Position numbers and translations under genes: made by a program. Shown here piece after piece: positions 22,985 through 34,817 of a DNA stretch of 64,000 nt. The stretch is taken from NCBI GenBank assembly GCA_025331565.1, contig JAFREQ010000150.1, positions 62,001 through 126,000 on the forward strand, given 5' to 3'. The stretch is from Holacanthus passer. Lineage: Eukaryota; Chordata; Actinopteri; Pomacanthidae. The notes beneath the pieces are model-generated. The model searched no databases, had not been told where the DNA came from, and saw only the letters and a list, made by a program, of their open reading frames with translations. Numbering within the stretch: the stretch's first letter is position 1; each line of letters begins with the position of its first letter.

Positions 22985-23480
22985 TCGCTGCTTTTATCAC
23001 ATTCTTGCCATTGGTTTTATTTTGACAAGATGCCAGAGGAAGAGACGGCCTTATTTTCCTTTCTCCTCCCTTTCTTCTCCAAACCAGGCTCTCTTTGTGT
23101 TTAATTATTGTCCCTGATAGCTGGGCTTTAATTAAAGCTTTGCATCTGACAAACAACACTAATGATGTCAGGTCACAGAAACAAATGGAAAAGTTCCCAA
23201 AGTGAAAGCGGGAGGGGCTGAAGACCCACGAGAGAAAACACTGTGGTCTGTGTAGGTTCTGTTCTCCTTGGAAAAGTAGGATTTTACAAACCTCAAAGAT
23301 ATTGAAGTAATAATCTGCAATGTTTTATACCAACAAGCCTTTTTACATGTTCGATCAATAGTTCATACAACAGCTTTTACATTGAAACGCTTTATTTTAT
23401 TAATTGATGATAAATGGAAAAACATGATATCATAAAATACCAAAAACCTGGAAAGTCAGTCAGGAGGACAAATGCTCTTT

Positions 23481-23690
23481 GACAGTGACAGGCATGTTGG
23501 TGCACAATGACAATACTAACAGAAACATGCAGATGCTAAGCAGCTGTCATGTTTACTATGTCGAGCTTCTTAGTTTTGCAGGTTGGCAGGTAACATTTGC
23601 TAATGAGCAATTAGGAGGCTGATGGGAATGTCATTCGTTTTTCAAAATCTTTGGTCACAAACCAAATTGAAATTTTGACCAGACGTAGTG
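23481..23690 (-). mobile_element. Teleost interspersed repeat (unnamed), fragment, reverse orientation
   Basis: Contains CAATGACAATACTAAC, CATGCAGATGCTAAGCAG, AACATTTGCTAATGAGCA, AGGCTGATGGGAATGTCATT and CACAAACCAAATTGAAATTTTGACC. In this order they match the reverse strand of a very common fish repeat whose forward strand carries CTCAACAACTATTGGATGG early and GTTAGCATGCTGA late. Recognition is from memory of the family. Related fragments lie at 32.5, 56.4 and 61.8 kb. Confidence 0.7.
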
Positions 23691-24750
23691 ATAATGTGTT
23701 TAAATGTGTACGTGTTAAGCAGGGAAGTGATTTTGTCAACGAGATCCAGGAAGATTTAAAGTACACAGACAGTTTACTGGTGATTATATTTCCTGTGATT
23801 CCAACCAGCAGCTTTCAAGATACAAGCCGTCTTCAGCACCTTAAAACTAAACATTTAAGCTTCCCTTAAGCAGGAATGTTCGGGAATTCATGAGCCACAA
23901 TTACCTTCCAAATAATTAAAGAATCACTCATTTTTTTCCATTAAACATTCAAGGAACTGGATGCTCCGTTTTCAGCCCGGGGGTGAATGATTTCAGCTAA
24001 TATTAGCGAAGCACGGGGAAGTAAAGCCGCAGGAACAGAGGACTGACTGTCATCTGTATTCTGACGACAGGATTGTGGAGATATATAGTTTGCTTCCTCA
24101 TCACCACCTTCCTTTTCATATCCGTATTAACTGAACTCTACCCACTCGTTCCATTCACGACACGGCTATTGTGGGCCTGACTGACAGCACAATCGAACTG
24201 AAAATAGGGATGGCTTCATCTAAAACTCCCTCTGGAAACTTAATGAAGTAAAACCTGACAAATGCACAAAAGTGATTTTATTGGCATGTGGGGAAAAAAA
24301 TCTGTAAAAGGGAGTTGCAGTATTGGCTTTAAGGTATTATCCTAAGTGCTAGAAATGGTCTCTACTGGAAGTGTGAGGAGAGGGGGACACAAGGTGGGGA
24401 CTCCCATCTGAGGACAGATATCTGGTCCCAGGTTAACCATTGATTTTAGAGTGTAAGGTATCATGGAGTTGTGGTTTTAGGGTTAAGGCTTATTAACAGG
24501 AGGCAGAGAACAGACAGACAGACAGATGAGCTGAAGAACATCACAACAAACAGATTTCCACAGTTTGTCAGTGAAGCAGTGGAGCGGTGACCCAGTGATT
24601 CAGAAATCCAACAGACCATAGCTGTTCATCCAGGAATCCATCAGCCAGTCAGTCAGTCAGTCCAAAGATCAGCCAGTCAGCTCCTCAGTTTGTCATTAGT
24701 CAATCAGTCAATCCGTCAGTCATAAGGCCCAACAGTCAAACACCCAGCCA
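23691..24750. other. Non-coding stretch leading into the minisatellite
   Basis: No gene was seen. GTCA-type tetramers begin to appear from about 24640 and grade into the tandem array. Confidence 0.5.
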
Positions 24751-25140
24751 GACAGCAGGTTAATCCGTGAACCAGTCAGTCAGTCAGTCAGTCAGACAGC
24801 AGGTTAATCTGTGAACCAGTCAGTCAGTCAGTCAGTCAGACAGCAGGTTAATCCGTGAACCAGTCAGTCCGTCAGTCAGTCAGACAGCAGGTTAATCCAT
24901 GAACCAGTCAGTCAGTCAATCAGTCAGTCAGACAGCAGGTTAATCCATGAACCAGTCAGTCAGTCAGTCAGTCAGTCAGACAGCAGGTTAATCCATGAAC
25001 CAGTCAGTCAGTCAGCCAGACAGCAGGTTAATCCATGAACCAGCCTGTCAGTCAGTCAGCCAGCCAGCCAGTCACTCAATCACTCAGTCACTCAGTCAGC
25101 CAGCCAGTCAGTCAGCCAGCCAGTCAGTCAGTCAGTCAGG
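24751..25140. repeat. Minisatellite of 40-48 bp units with nested (GTCA)n
   Basis: GACAGCAGGTTAATCC(A/G)TGAA begins at 24751, 24795, 24839, 24883, 24931, 24979 and 25019. Successive spacings are 44, 44, 44, 48, 48 and 40 bp, all multiples of 4, because each unit ends in a variable number of CAGT tetramers. After the last unit the array decays into GTCA/GCCA tetramers up to 25140. Reading frames through it give Ser-Val-Ser-Gln repeats and are not taken as genes. Confidence 0.93.
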
Positions 25141-28100
25141 TAGCAGAGAGGGAAGCACCAAAGGACGCGGAGCTCAGAATTCGGTCTATCTGTGCGTCGC
25201 AGCCTGCCGACCGGCCCGGCCGCCTGCTTCACCTTCAAAGCTGCTGCGCTGTTCCTTCAAATCCATCTCCCTCGCTCCTTTCTCTTCTCTCTTCTCCTTT
25301 TAAACCTTTCATGAAGCCACCGCTCTATTCCTTCAAATCCTGTGCATTCACAATATTCCCTCTCTTTCTATGTCCCACTCTGATTTTCTCAGGTTCATGT
25401 ATTTCATGTCTCTCCGTCCCCGTGCTCACGTTGCTTTACGTTCTCTTTCACTGAATATGTTTCTGTGTCTTTCTTACATTCTCTGCTTTGCATTGTTTTG
25501 CATTTTCAAGTCTTTCCATTTTAAAACTTAAGAATAATCATTAGTAGGCTTGTCGTCGCTAAAAAAAACTATTCTTCTTCTGCAAATACCATCAGTGCTA
25601 TTTATGGATAATGCCACAATTGTTAATTTGAGGGAAAACATCCTCCAACAATGGCCCGAAACAACACTTATGAATTTTTCAGCCATCAGCTCATCTGTCT
25701 CTTTCTCCAGTTCCTTCCTGCACATCGAATCCTCTCCAGCTTGGTTTGGAGTGGATGTAACATCTGTTGCCGTCTTCCAGACAAAGTCCCACAGGGAGAT
25801 CAGACCACAGAAGAAGTTCTCAGCCGCTGAGTGTTTCAGCCACTCGCTGTGTTTTCTGACTATATGCTGTTAGATAAGTGGAGCATCACGGGACAGTACG
25901 ACGTTAGAGACAGGAAAGTTTTTAGGTTCAGTTGCATCAACAACCAAGAAGCTTTGTTCAACAAGATGCTCCCGACATGTTTTCTGAACAGTACGGGAAT
26001 AAGTTCAACAAATGTTTTCCCTTGTTCGAAAAATGACTCTCCTGCTCCAGACACGCTCTCATGAAGCTTTATGATAATAATACATTTCATATATACTATA
26101 AAGCCATTTTCAACATATTCAAAGATGTTTTACACAACCATTTTAAAGAAAAGTAAAAACACACTGAAGGTCCGACATAGCAGAGGATATTCATTTGAAC
26201 ATTAAAAGCAGATCATGGATGGAAGTGAAATTCAAATTCGAAATCAGAAATTCAGCTTTTAAAAAACTTGAAAGCGAATCACGTCTCCAGAAACAGTTTT
26301 GTAAATCTTCCACAGTAACAGTACTGTCTACTGAAACATGGTCCTGATGAACTGACCCCTTAAGTCCTTGGATGGACTATTAAACATCACCAATTTAGCA
26401 ATGATGTCTGATTCATTTAATTGACTCACCCACTCAAACTTAACCAGCCCCATTTACATCCATTCCAGTCAGTGATTTCCTAAATTTGCTCCAACAACAT
26501 TCAGCCCCCGGAGACGGACATGAACGTTCGGCTCAGTCATTATATACATGTGAGCTTAAATACCGTGAATACGATCTGAGAGTGAATGAATCTGTCCTCA
26601 CGATCTTCATACGAGTAAATAATCGGAGCTCTCGACCCTAAACAGTTGAAGGCCGGAGTTTCCCCGACTGCTTCTTCACTCTTAATCCCAAACACTGAAA
26701 TTGTTTGGCCCAGTTATTACCCGACGCCCGGTGAGAGTCTGTTCCAGTCTGATGTTCCCTCCGTGTCTCTGGATGAGGCTCAGCCACGCTCACTTGTGTT
26801 CTCATAAACTTAACCCAGAGGCTTGCCCAAGGCCGTTCTTCTCAATGACTTGTGATTGTACGAGTGAGAGAACAAACTGCAGGCAGAGGCTTTTTCATCC
26901 GACTGTACGATGTGTGTGTTCTTTCGCTTCTATCTTTGGGACTTTTGGGAAGACAAATCTTGGCCGGTCGGCGCTTTTACAAAGGGTTGTTTGAGGGTTA
27001 CAACTTGACATTAGCATAAGATTAAAGTGCTGTAGTTGAAGGAGCTTTTCACACAAACAGATTTTTTCCACCTACCAAGTGTTAACTGGCCATAAATAGT
27101 TTTGGTTATATTCGACATTTCACTTCATTTTCACTTTTACACTTCGACTACACACTGTCTTCCTGATAACGGCCCGTGTGGTGTGTGACAGTTGAAGACG
27201 ACCAACGCAGCATCTCGGTCGCTTCACAACTTCCTGAAAACATTAGCATGTCACATTGTTTTTCTACAATTTCATTCAGCTTTTATCCAAAGCGACGTGC
27301 ATCTGAGAGTAAATACAACACAACTTCTACAACATCTTCCTTCGAGATTGTGCCATGTCACAGAAAACATCTTTTCTGATGTAAGTCATGCAAAGTCAGG
27401 AAAGACGGCAAACCATGATTTGTCAACATCCAACAAATAGTCTCTGATTTCGACCTGGAGAATGTGATTTAGAAAATTTGAAAAATGCCATTTAACAAAT
27501 TCAGAAGCAATCTTTCCAAAAACACTATCATAGTTTCTCTGAGTAATCCTCAACCTTCAGTCTGAACAGGTATCATTGGAACCGCTCGGAGGCCTGTCTC
27601 CAGATTTCTACAGAGCCGTGCACGTGTGTGTATGTGCACGCAACTAATCAGATTCTTCACTGTGGCCGCGAGTGCATTAAATCCAAATGTGTGTGCAGTA
27701 ACATGTCAGCCTTCATTAAAGTGAGCTCCTGTGCTCATGTGCGTACGGTGTGTGCCCTCGTGCACGTACGTGTGCACGTCTGCCATAACTCGGCGTCTTA
27801 ATTACTTTTGAAGCCCGAGCAGAAGCTCTCCCCTCCAGCTCGACTCAGCAGGTACGTTGAAGTAACAGCCCTCGATGGAGCAGAGCTTCCTCGCTCGGGA
27901 GGGAGGGAGGCAGCGAGAGGAAGAAATAAAATGAGGAGAAAAGAGCGAGAGAAATATATAAGGAGAGAGACAGAAAGAGGAGAGGAAGGAGGGCTAGATT
28001 TAATTAATTCCTCTGTTTTAATTCCGCCTCTCGGTCACTCCAACAGGTTAACCCAACCGGGCTTTGAGTCTCTGTTTTGAGGTTGACCTTTAATGGAAAT

Positions 28101-28360
28101 GAGAGCTGAGGATGATGAAGGGAGGGCGAAGGGAGCAGATTCTAACCTTTATTTAATCAGGCAAGTGGAGAGAAACACATTTTCCTTTAAAGCTCGAGCT
28201 GAATCCTCTTCGGGGTAGAAAAGATAAGGAGAGTTTTTAGGAAGTACAGCAACAGTCTGTTAAGATCAACGAGGGCTTTATAGAGACTGTGATGGAGGCG
28301 TCTGGTTTTATTCTGGATTTTTCTATATTATGTTATATTTGTTGGATTTTAATATGTAGT
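25141..28360. other. Non-coding region
   Basis: No exon was recognised. It contains a repeat scrap at 26069-26140, a palindrome CACGTACGTG at 27763-27772 in a CG/TG-rich stretch (27610-27785), and otherwise unremarkable DNA. Confidence 0.5.
26066..26140 (+). mobile_element. Teleost repeat scrap, AATAATACATTT-type
   Basis: AATAATACATTTCATATATAC followed by AAGCCATTTTCAACA, ATTCAAAGATG and TTTTACA resembles a fish repeat tail usually reading ATTTATATAGCGCCTTTCAA then CACTCAAAGACACTTTACA. A second scrap lies near 54738. Confidence 0.45.
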
Positions 28361-28434
28361 CATTTTGTACCTTGGCCTGGTCTTTCCTTCTCATCGGGAC
28401 TTCCTGGTAAAATAAAGGTCAAATAAAATAAATG
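28361..28434 (+). mobile_element. LINE-type 3' tail
   Basis: CCTTGGCCTGGTCT, then CATCGGGACTTCCTGGTAAA and ATAAAGGTCAAATAAAATAA, resembles the 3' end common to fish LINE copies (…GGGACTTCCTGGTTAAATAAAGG…). The 5' part is absent, as usual for 5'-truncated retrotransposition. Confidence 0.6.
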
Positions 28435-28779
28435 TATTGCTACTGTACTATTTTTGCAGCGATACCAGAAGGAGGGAATATATGCAAACATGGAAGCCGT
28501 CCATCCTTTTCTTTGTTGGCAGCTGAAGCGGCTCAGGGCCCGGAGAAGCTTATGGATGAGTGTATTGAAATGCCGCACAGTTTGGTGTCGACATATGCTG
28601 AAAACTGACATATGTCCACATTTTACCACTGCCAGTTTAATTCACCCAAATGTAAAAACCGATAAATTGGTCATTGTTTCAATGCTTTAAGCAGCTACAT
28701 ATCCAATCTCTCACTTACACCCATCTACACAGACCGGTAACATACCACCCATCAGTTGTCTGTCGTCTGTTCCCTATAG

Positions 28780-29065
28780 TTTGCATATTCTAAATATTGT
28801 ATTGTAAGTATTGCAAATACTGCTGCACATGATGAATTTGCACTGTGCTTTAATCTCATCTATTGATTGCCTTGGACATATCTGACAACATTGCCAGGAT
28901 CTTTGGACGCACATGATAAATGCACAAAAGTATTTACTGTTCTTTTACTCCACTTTTTTGTTCTCTTCACCTACTTAACCTTATTTTTCTGCCTGATCTC
29001 TTTACTTACATGCACCAAAACTAATTCCTAGTGCACATGTACCTGGTGAATAAAGTCTGACTGAT
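28780..29065 (+). mobile_element. Possible LINE 3' UTR remnant
   Basis: TGCACTGTGCTTTAATC, TTACTGTTCTTTTACTCC and a terminal GTGCACATGTACCTGGTGAA then TAAAGTCTGACTGA resemble the 3' UTR of L2-like fish LINEs ending in an AATAAAGTCT motif. It is diverged. Confidence 0.35.
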
Positions 29066-29440
29066 TTTCTTAAACTCCTGGAGACGTGTGAAAGATGATC
29101 CTGCTGGTGGAAGCAACTGTTGGCTGCTCAAATAGTCGTTTAGGTTGGATGATCGGGTTAAAAAAAAACATCCAAGACGGTCCTCCAAGAGTAACAACAG
29201 CTTTAGTCATTTAAACAAAGGCTTGAAAATGATATATATTTGTATTTAAGTGAATTTGACTGTAAGAAACAGGAAGTGACCAGGGGTCTTCTTTTAACCA
29301 TGGCCACAATCTTTCTTCGACCCAAACCAAATCATTTGTGTGTGAAAACCTATTTTAACTTTAACCACGTTGATGTCAGATCAGAAAATAGTGTCTTCAA
29401 AAACCAACCAAACTGTAGTCACCAAAATAAGCCTGAGACG

Positions 29441-29494
29441 TGATCTCTGTAAATGTCCCCTTTGTGGGACTAATAAAGGAATATCTTATCTTAG
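29441..29494 (+). mobile_element. LINE-type 3' tail with TATCTTATCTTA end
   Basis: TGTCCCCTTTGTGGGACTAA followed by TAAAGGAATATCTTATCTTA. The GTGGGACTAATAAAGGATATCTTATC ending is typical of a common fish retrotransposon tail. Only the tail is present. Confidence 0.6.
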
Positions 29495-29979
29495 AAAATG
29501 CTGCAAACAGTGCATGTTGTTGTTGTTGACTTGTCATTATTCTTCTCACACCTGTTTGTCTATTACAGTCATTTGGGCAGTTTGAAAAAAGAAAAAAGCT
29601 GTTCTGCCATTTAGGTCAGGACCTGTTGATACAGTCATGCAGTTAGTGTGTCACATATAACAATAGGTAAATCTATTTTCATAAGACAAAATATCCAAGC
29701 TTGTCTTCGAGGTTTTGTTCCATCGTCATCCGACTCCAGTCTGTAAGTACAGTATTCTGTCAGTTGCACACGAGCATCAATCTGACAGTCAAATCATCAC
29801 GTTGACAGCAAACGAGCATCTCGCACTGTCGAACCGAGCGCTCTGTACAAACTGTCACAGATCAAGTCGTCGAGGGACGGAAGAATCGAAGTGACGGCTG
29901 CGGTTTGTCCCACATCCTCAGATGATAGTTGGAATCATCGGGGGGAAAGCTGGATCTACAGTTCAACTCCCGTCTGTGC

Positions 29980-29981
<2 letters not shown>

Positions 29982-30018
<37 letters not shown>
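29982..30018. repeat. (GT)18 microsatellite
   Basis: Perfect GT run. Confidence 0.95.
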
Positions 30019-30020
<2 letters not shown>

Positions 30021-32479
30021 ATGCAGGAACGTGTGGATACACTGAGAGAAGCTGATACACGATGGGGAGCATGTCGGAGAGTCATCAGTCACCGTAATTG
30101 CATTTAAACAGGCTGAGGTGTTTCGTCTTGTCCTGCTAAACGTGTGGCAGCGACAAATGCAAACACATCATTCCTCACCAGACTAAATCTGTCTGACATG
30201 AATTAGGAGGGGAGGGGGGCTTTATGGAGAGGGAGGGGGAGGTTTTGGGGATGTGATTTTTCAGCTTTCTTGCCTCATTCTGGTTTTATAAAACATAACC
30301 TTTCCTGTAAGAGCAGGTGATGCCAGTTCTTCTTGGCGGCCTGGAGGATTTTAAATACTTCATGTCTAGAAAATAAAAGTGTGAAATCACAGTTTGAAAC
30401 TTTGGCCTCCATCTGTTGTACACACGCAGAAATATAGTGTCGTCTTCGATTCAGCTGTTAAATCTGATAAATAAATGATAGGAAGTAGAAGCTTTTGTCA
30501 TCTCGGGTCTCTTGCAAAATTAAAATCTGTTTTTTTTTTTTAAAATCTGGTTTGTATTATTTTGTTTCTACCTGTCTTGGATTTTGTAACTGTCTTTATG
30601 TCGGACTCAGAAGAGACGACTCAGCATCTCCATTTATCATTTTGATTATCATGCACATTTGCCATATGCAACTTGCAGTGGGGGAGGCTGCGGCGCCCCT
30701 TGGTGGCATCACTGGCTGCACTTGAGCAAGGCACCACCTCTGTTGAGGTCTGCCAGTTACAGGTGGTGGTTGCACTTCGGCTTCCTCTACTGAATGCATG
30801 AAACTATATTAATGTAAAGTGAAATTTGTTGTTTAGAAAGAGTCAGTGCTCAATTGAATTTATTTGCACAAGTAATTAATTTAAGGACAAGTTGGAGTAA
30901 AAAGGGAGAATAATCAAGCTGCAGGACTTAAGAGCTGTTTGAACATGACAATGCAAATAAAGCAGCTTTGATTAAATGATTGTTTTTATGAAGACAAAGG
31001 AGACAAAATGATGAAGTGCTGGTGTGTGCATGCACGTGCACTCGTGAGGACGACAGAAGAAAAAGAGGGACAACAAGAGATGAGCTGACAGAAACAACCG
31101 TGGAAGTAGAAACCCGACATGACCTCCGCAGCAAGAAGCAAACGACGAGCGGTGAAATGAGAGCGAGCGCAGCGTGTCAGGCAGAAGCGGTGCCGTGAGC
31201 TCTGGTGTTTCTAGGACTGCGTCTGGTTTTATCGAGGACTTTGGCAGCTTCCGCTTAGATGCAGTTTTCCGTCACATTCCCATCTGCAACAGCACAAACG
31301 GAATTATGGATGCTCGACTGTTTCTTTCACAGTTAGTGAAACTCTGCTGCAATCCGACAGCATTCGTGTTTAAATGGAAATGTTGGCATGTGGGCTGCGT
31401 CTCCACTGTCAAAAGTGCACCGAGCGTTTGAAGGTGACTGTCTCCCAGTATACAAATACTTAGGGCTTCTCAGGGCTTCTTTGAAATGCTTATTTCAGTT
31501 TCTTTTTCAGAGTCGGACCGTCCTCGAGTGCACAGCGAGGCTTCTCTTTCACAAAAAATGAATTCAAAAAACTTGTTTTCTGTTTACTTCTCTGTCGTGT
31601 GGCGAGAAAAGAAAAAATCAGGCCGTTGTCTTCGCTGCGTTTGAGGTCTTCCAGCTGATGCCGCTTTCGAACGCCACGTGTCTTTTATTTGTTTTATTTA
31701 GAACATGAACTGGAGAATCGCTGTTGCTCGTGCAAAGAGTCTTATCAACTAAATCTGAAATGACTCAGACTTTTGTCAGCAAATGTTAGAGATTTTTTTA
31801 TATATATATCAGAAAGAGAAAGAAAAGATTTCAACTCTCTGACAAACTGATTCTGATTGTGTTTCTCTTGTCATTGAAACTTTGCTTCACTTTTAACACG
31901 TGTTAGAAAAAGACCTTTGCACATTTATTCCCTGATGTTAAACAAAGCTTTAGGTGCACGGTTGCAAAAGGATATCAGTGCCCAGAAGGTGGCTCGGAGA
32001 ATCATGTGACGGTGGCCAAGCTGTGATTCATAACCTGAAGGCTGCAGGAGACTGTGTATCATGGCTGGGATGTAATGTGCATAGAAAATTGAATTAAGCA
32101 TCACTACACTGCTTAAGTCAACACCCCAACGTGATGATGTGATATAGGTCACATTCGACTTGAGGCCATGTTTATTGGCAGCAGAAAGAAAGAGAATCTT
32201 CACGCTCTGCTGTTTTAATGATTGCAGACCTTTTCAGCATTACGTATTTTTATCTCATGCTGACGTAGCAGCTTTGAATGGAAATGAATTTAATTGGGAA
32301 AGTGACTGCAGGAGAGAACGGCACAGAGACAGAGAAGCCGAAATTTAAACTTATAAAGCCAACGAAGACTGACTTCATCTGTCAATGTGTGGTGAAACGT
32401 AAGATCTGCAGTCACCGGAAGATATTTGGACATTTTAAACATTTTGAATAATAGTGATTAATAGTCTAAATCCAGCAGG
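30019..32479. other. Non-coding region
   Basis: No exon was recognised. ACTTGAGCAAGGCACCAC near 30720 may be a SINE scrap, but too little remains to call it. Confidence 0.45.
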
Positions 32480-32615
32480 TCTGTGAGGCCACGCTGTGAT
32501 AATGTGTTGATGTTCAGGTGTAATGTTCAACATACAAAACTAAGATGAAGATCACAAGCGCTGAAACTTGCTAATTAGCAATAAACACAAGCTCCAGCTG
32601 ATGCTGACGTTGCTA
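32480..32615 (-). mobile_element. Teleost interspersed repeat (unnamed), fragment, reverse orientation
   Basis: GTTGATGTTCAGGTGTAATG, AAAACTAAGATG, CTTGCTAATTAGCAATAAAC and CCAGCTGATGCTGACGTTGC follow the same order as the fragment at 23481-23690. Same family and orientation, more diverged. Confidence 0.6.
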
Positions 32616-32999
32616 GATGAAAATGGAGTCATGAAAATCTTCAGTTAACCTGTTCAGCGTCTTCTGTGAAATGCCACGCTGAGTGATGCCGCAAGCATTA
32701 CAAAAAAAATACAAATTTTAAATCTTTGCCAAACTAAAAAACTTTTAAAGAACCAAGAAAAAACTAGAATAATGTTCAGGAAGTTCAGATTGTGACGCTG
32801 TTCTTAGACACAGTGAGTGAACGTTTCTGTCACTTTGAGGTAAAGTCAAGGTCAGTTGTTAGATTATTCTCCAAGAAACAAGGTTGAAATTGAAACCGAA
32901 CTTAAAGCGCAGTGAAAAGTGCTGTAAAGAAACAAGATTCTAGTAGTTTTGGTTGATTTTAGTTCACCTCAGTTTTTCTTTATTCCTCTGTGTTTTTCC

Positions 33000-33480
33000 A
33001 TAAACACCCCACTGTTCTTCATCTTGGCCTCAAGATTCGGTGTTATTCCTTTTTTTCCCTCCGTCTTGGCCTGAAGACGTCCTCACTTCTCCTCTTTTTT
33101 GCTTTTCCTCCTTCCTCTACAGTTCCCATCATTACCCCCCTTACTCTCACAATTCACGACTTCTCCTCCTCCTCCTCCTCTTTTTCTTTGATTCTCTCAA
33201 ATCTTCCAAAAACCACTTTAATCTCGGCCTCAATTTGGGCGACTACTTCTCCTCCGTCTTACTTTCTCCGCTCCTCTAGCGCCTCCCTCTCGCCTCACGT
33301 CTTGACCCTGTGATTCACGACGCCTTCTCCTCTCTTCTTTTTCTTCCTTTCATCCCTCTGCAGCTCCAATGAAAGCCTCTTCCCTCACTTCAGATTCGTG
33401 ACGCCTCCCGTGTTCTGCTGTTCCTCCTCCTCTGTCTAAATTTTTCTCTCTCGTTTCTCCACGACTCGAGAAAAAGTTTG
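33000..33480 (+). repeat. Pyrimidine-rich, degenerate internally repeated block
   Basis: Strongly C/T-rich on the plus strand. The phrases CTTGGCCTCAAGATTCG, CTTGGCCTGAAGACG and CTCGGCCTCAATTTGGGCG, and later CGTGAC/CACGAC-GCC segments next to CTTCTCCTC, recur irregularly, which suggests an old, decayed tandem array. The Ser/Leu/Phe-rich frames across it are not genes. Confidence 0.5.
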
Positions 33481-34123
33481 CTGTGGCGTCGAGATGTCTG
33501 TTATTTTCTCTGTTCTCTCTTCGCCTCTCGTCCAGTCTGACCATCAGTAGCTGAGCTGCTGTGCTGTCAAACAACAGATAGCCTTCTTCTCTCGGCTGTG
33601 TCTGAAGTGTTATTGCATTCTGCTTGTTTGCTCTCTTGTCCATCTCATGCGAAATCCATCTCCAGAAATTTATATTCATCCTTTCTGCGTGCTTTGCCTG
33701 GACATATTTTACACTTGCTTTTCCTTTTCTCACACACTTCAGCACAAAGGTGCGCTTCCTTCGCTCTCTTCTCTCGCTCCCTCCAGGGTTAATTGATAGT
33801 CTGGGTGTGTATCACAAAGCCTCATCTGCCAAAGCAAAACTGGAGGAGAACCGAGGGCTTGTTATCGGGGCAGAGGAGAGAGTCGGAGCAGCTCCCGGTC
33901 TGCTGAGTCGTCTCAGACGGGGCAAGAGACGGATCTGAGAATTCATAAAAGATTGTTTAGAAGAACTTTATAAGAGAAAAAGCTCGAGCTGCCGTACGGA
34001 TGAAAAGTCCAGGCTGTCAATAACCTCGACATCTCGCTCTGCGGCAGAGATTGGTCGGGCTACAGGTACAGGTGTAGTTGAGGAGGCACAGCCGACGTCA
34101 CCGAAGGTTCCACATCTGATTGG

Positions 34124-34228
34124 AGGGCGGCTCAGGAGGGAGGTCGCCCACCAATCAGGAGGTCAGGTGTTCAATCACCGGCCCCTGCTGTCTACATGTC
34201 TCCTTAAGCAAGATAATGTCTAAACTTT
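34124..34228 (+). mobile_element. tRNA-derived SINE fragment
   Basis: GGGCGGCTCAGGAGGGAGGTCG, CACCAATCAGGAGGTCAGGTG, TTCAATCACCGGCCCCTGC, TGTCTACATGTCTCCTTAAG and CAAGATAATG follow the order of a fish tRNA-derived SINE: A-box-like region, B-box-like GGT-x-TTC-x-ATC, then the CCTTGGGCAAGATACTGAAC type of segment. It is diverged and truncated. Confidence 0.75.
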
Positions 34229-34423
34229 TCTATGCTTGAAATGTGCTTGTTTTGAATATTGAATTGTACCTTTATCAGATCATATTAGTGAGAACAGTAA
34301 AGAGTGAAATGGCCATGACGTGCAGTTTAAGGCTCCCCACCTCGACACTGATCATGCTGCAATTTGTGGTGGGTGCCACCAGGGCTCTCTGAAGTGCAGT
34401 TCTTTGATAGCTACAGTCAGAGG

Positions 34424-34464
34424 TCACACCTGGATCACACCTGGATCACACCTGGGTCACACCT
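34424..34464 (+). promoter_or_regulatory. Array of four T-box-like half-sites at 11-bp spacing
   Basis: TCACACCT occurs at 34424, 34435, 34446 and 34457, exactly 11 bp apart, as a short tandem repeat with unit GGATCACACCT. TCACACCT (AGGTGTGA in reverse) is the known T-box half-site. The spacing puts all sites on nearly the same face of the helix. It could equally be a chance microrepeat. Confidence 0.45.
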
Positions 34465-34784
34465 GGACTCCAGGATTTTCACAGATGACACGCTGGCTCC
34501 CCAGTGAGGAGGTCAGAGGAGACATCTGCCGTCAGACAATCTTTCTTCATTTTACTTCCAAGAGACACAATTAGGATTTGTTCGGGATTATTTAATTGTC
34601 TATTAGCAGCAGCTAATAGACAGATGAGACAGAGATAAGGGTTCAGGGGTGGACAGATGTCGCCACGGCTGCTTGGCTCAGGGAGGAACATGCTTATTAA
34701 AAACTGACTGATAACCTGAAGGCCTTTATGGTTGTGTGGGGAATTGGAGGAGATGAGCTGAGCTTCTGATTGACTGGTTTGTTA

Positions 34785-34786
<2 letters not shown>

Positions 34787-34816
<30 letters not shown>
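34787..34816. repeat. (TG)15 microsatellite
   Basis: Perfect TG run. Confidence 0.95.

Positions 34817-34817
<1 letters not shown>

Larger units (their letters stand above)
20536..23479. other. Non-coding region just upstream of the elfn2 start exon
   Basis: Holds (AG)16 at 20819-20850, a CTC/CTT-rich run at 21883-21931, (GT)17 at 22091-22124 and a C19 run at 22966-22984. The first 250 bp is the upstream part of the putative 5' intron. No exon was identified. Confidence 0.5.

Noticed and set aside
24640..25140. Regular repeats that could suggest a CRISPR array
   Set aside because: The units are directly adjacent with no unique spacers, and the genome is a vertebrate's.
24995..25454. Frame with Ser-Val-Ser-Gln repeats
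   Set aside because: It is the translated CAGT minisatellite followed by unrelated sequence, with no gene context.
30690..30790. Possible SINE (ACTTGAGCAAGGCACC)
   Set aside because: Only about 16 bp match the expected pattern and no promoter boxes are visible.
33000..33330. Ser/Phe/Leu-rich frames of 80-107 codons
   Set aside because: They arise from a pyrimidine-rich degenerate repeat.
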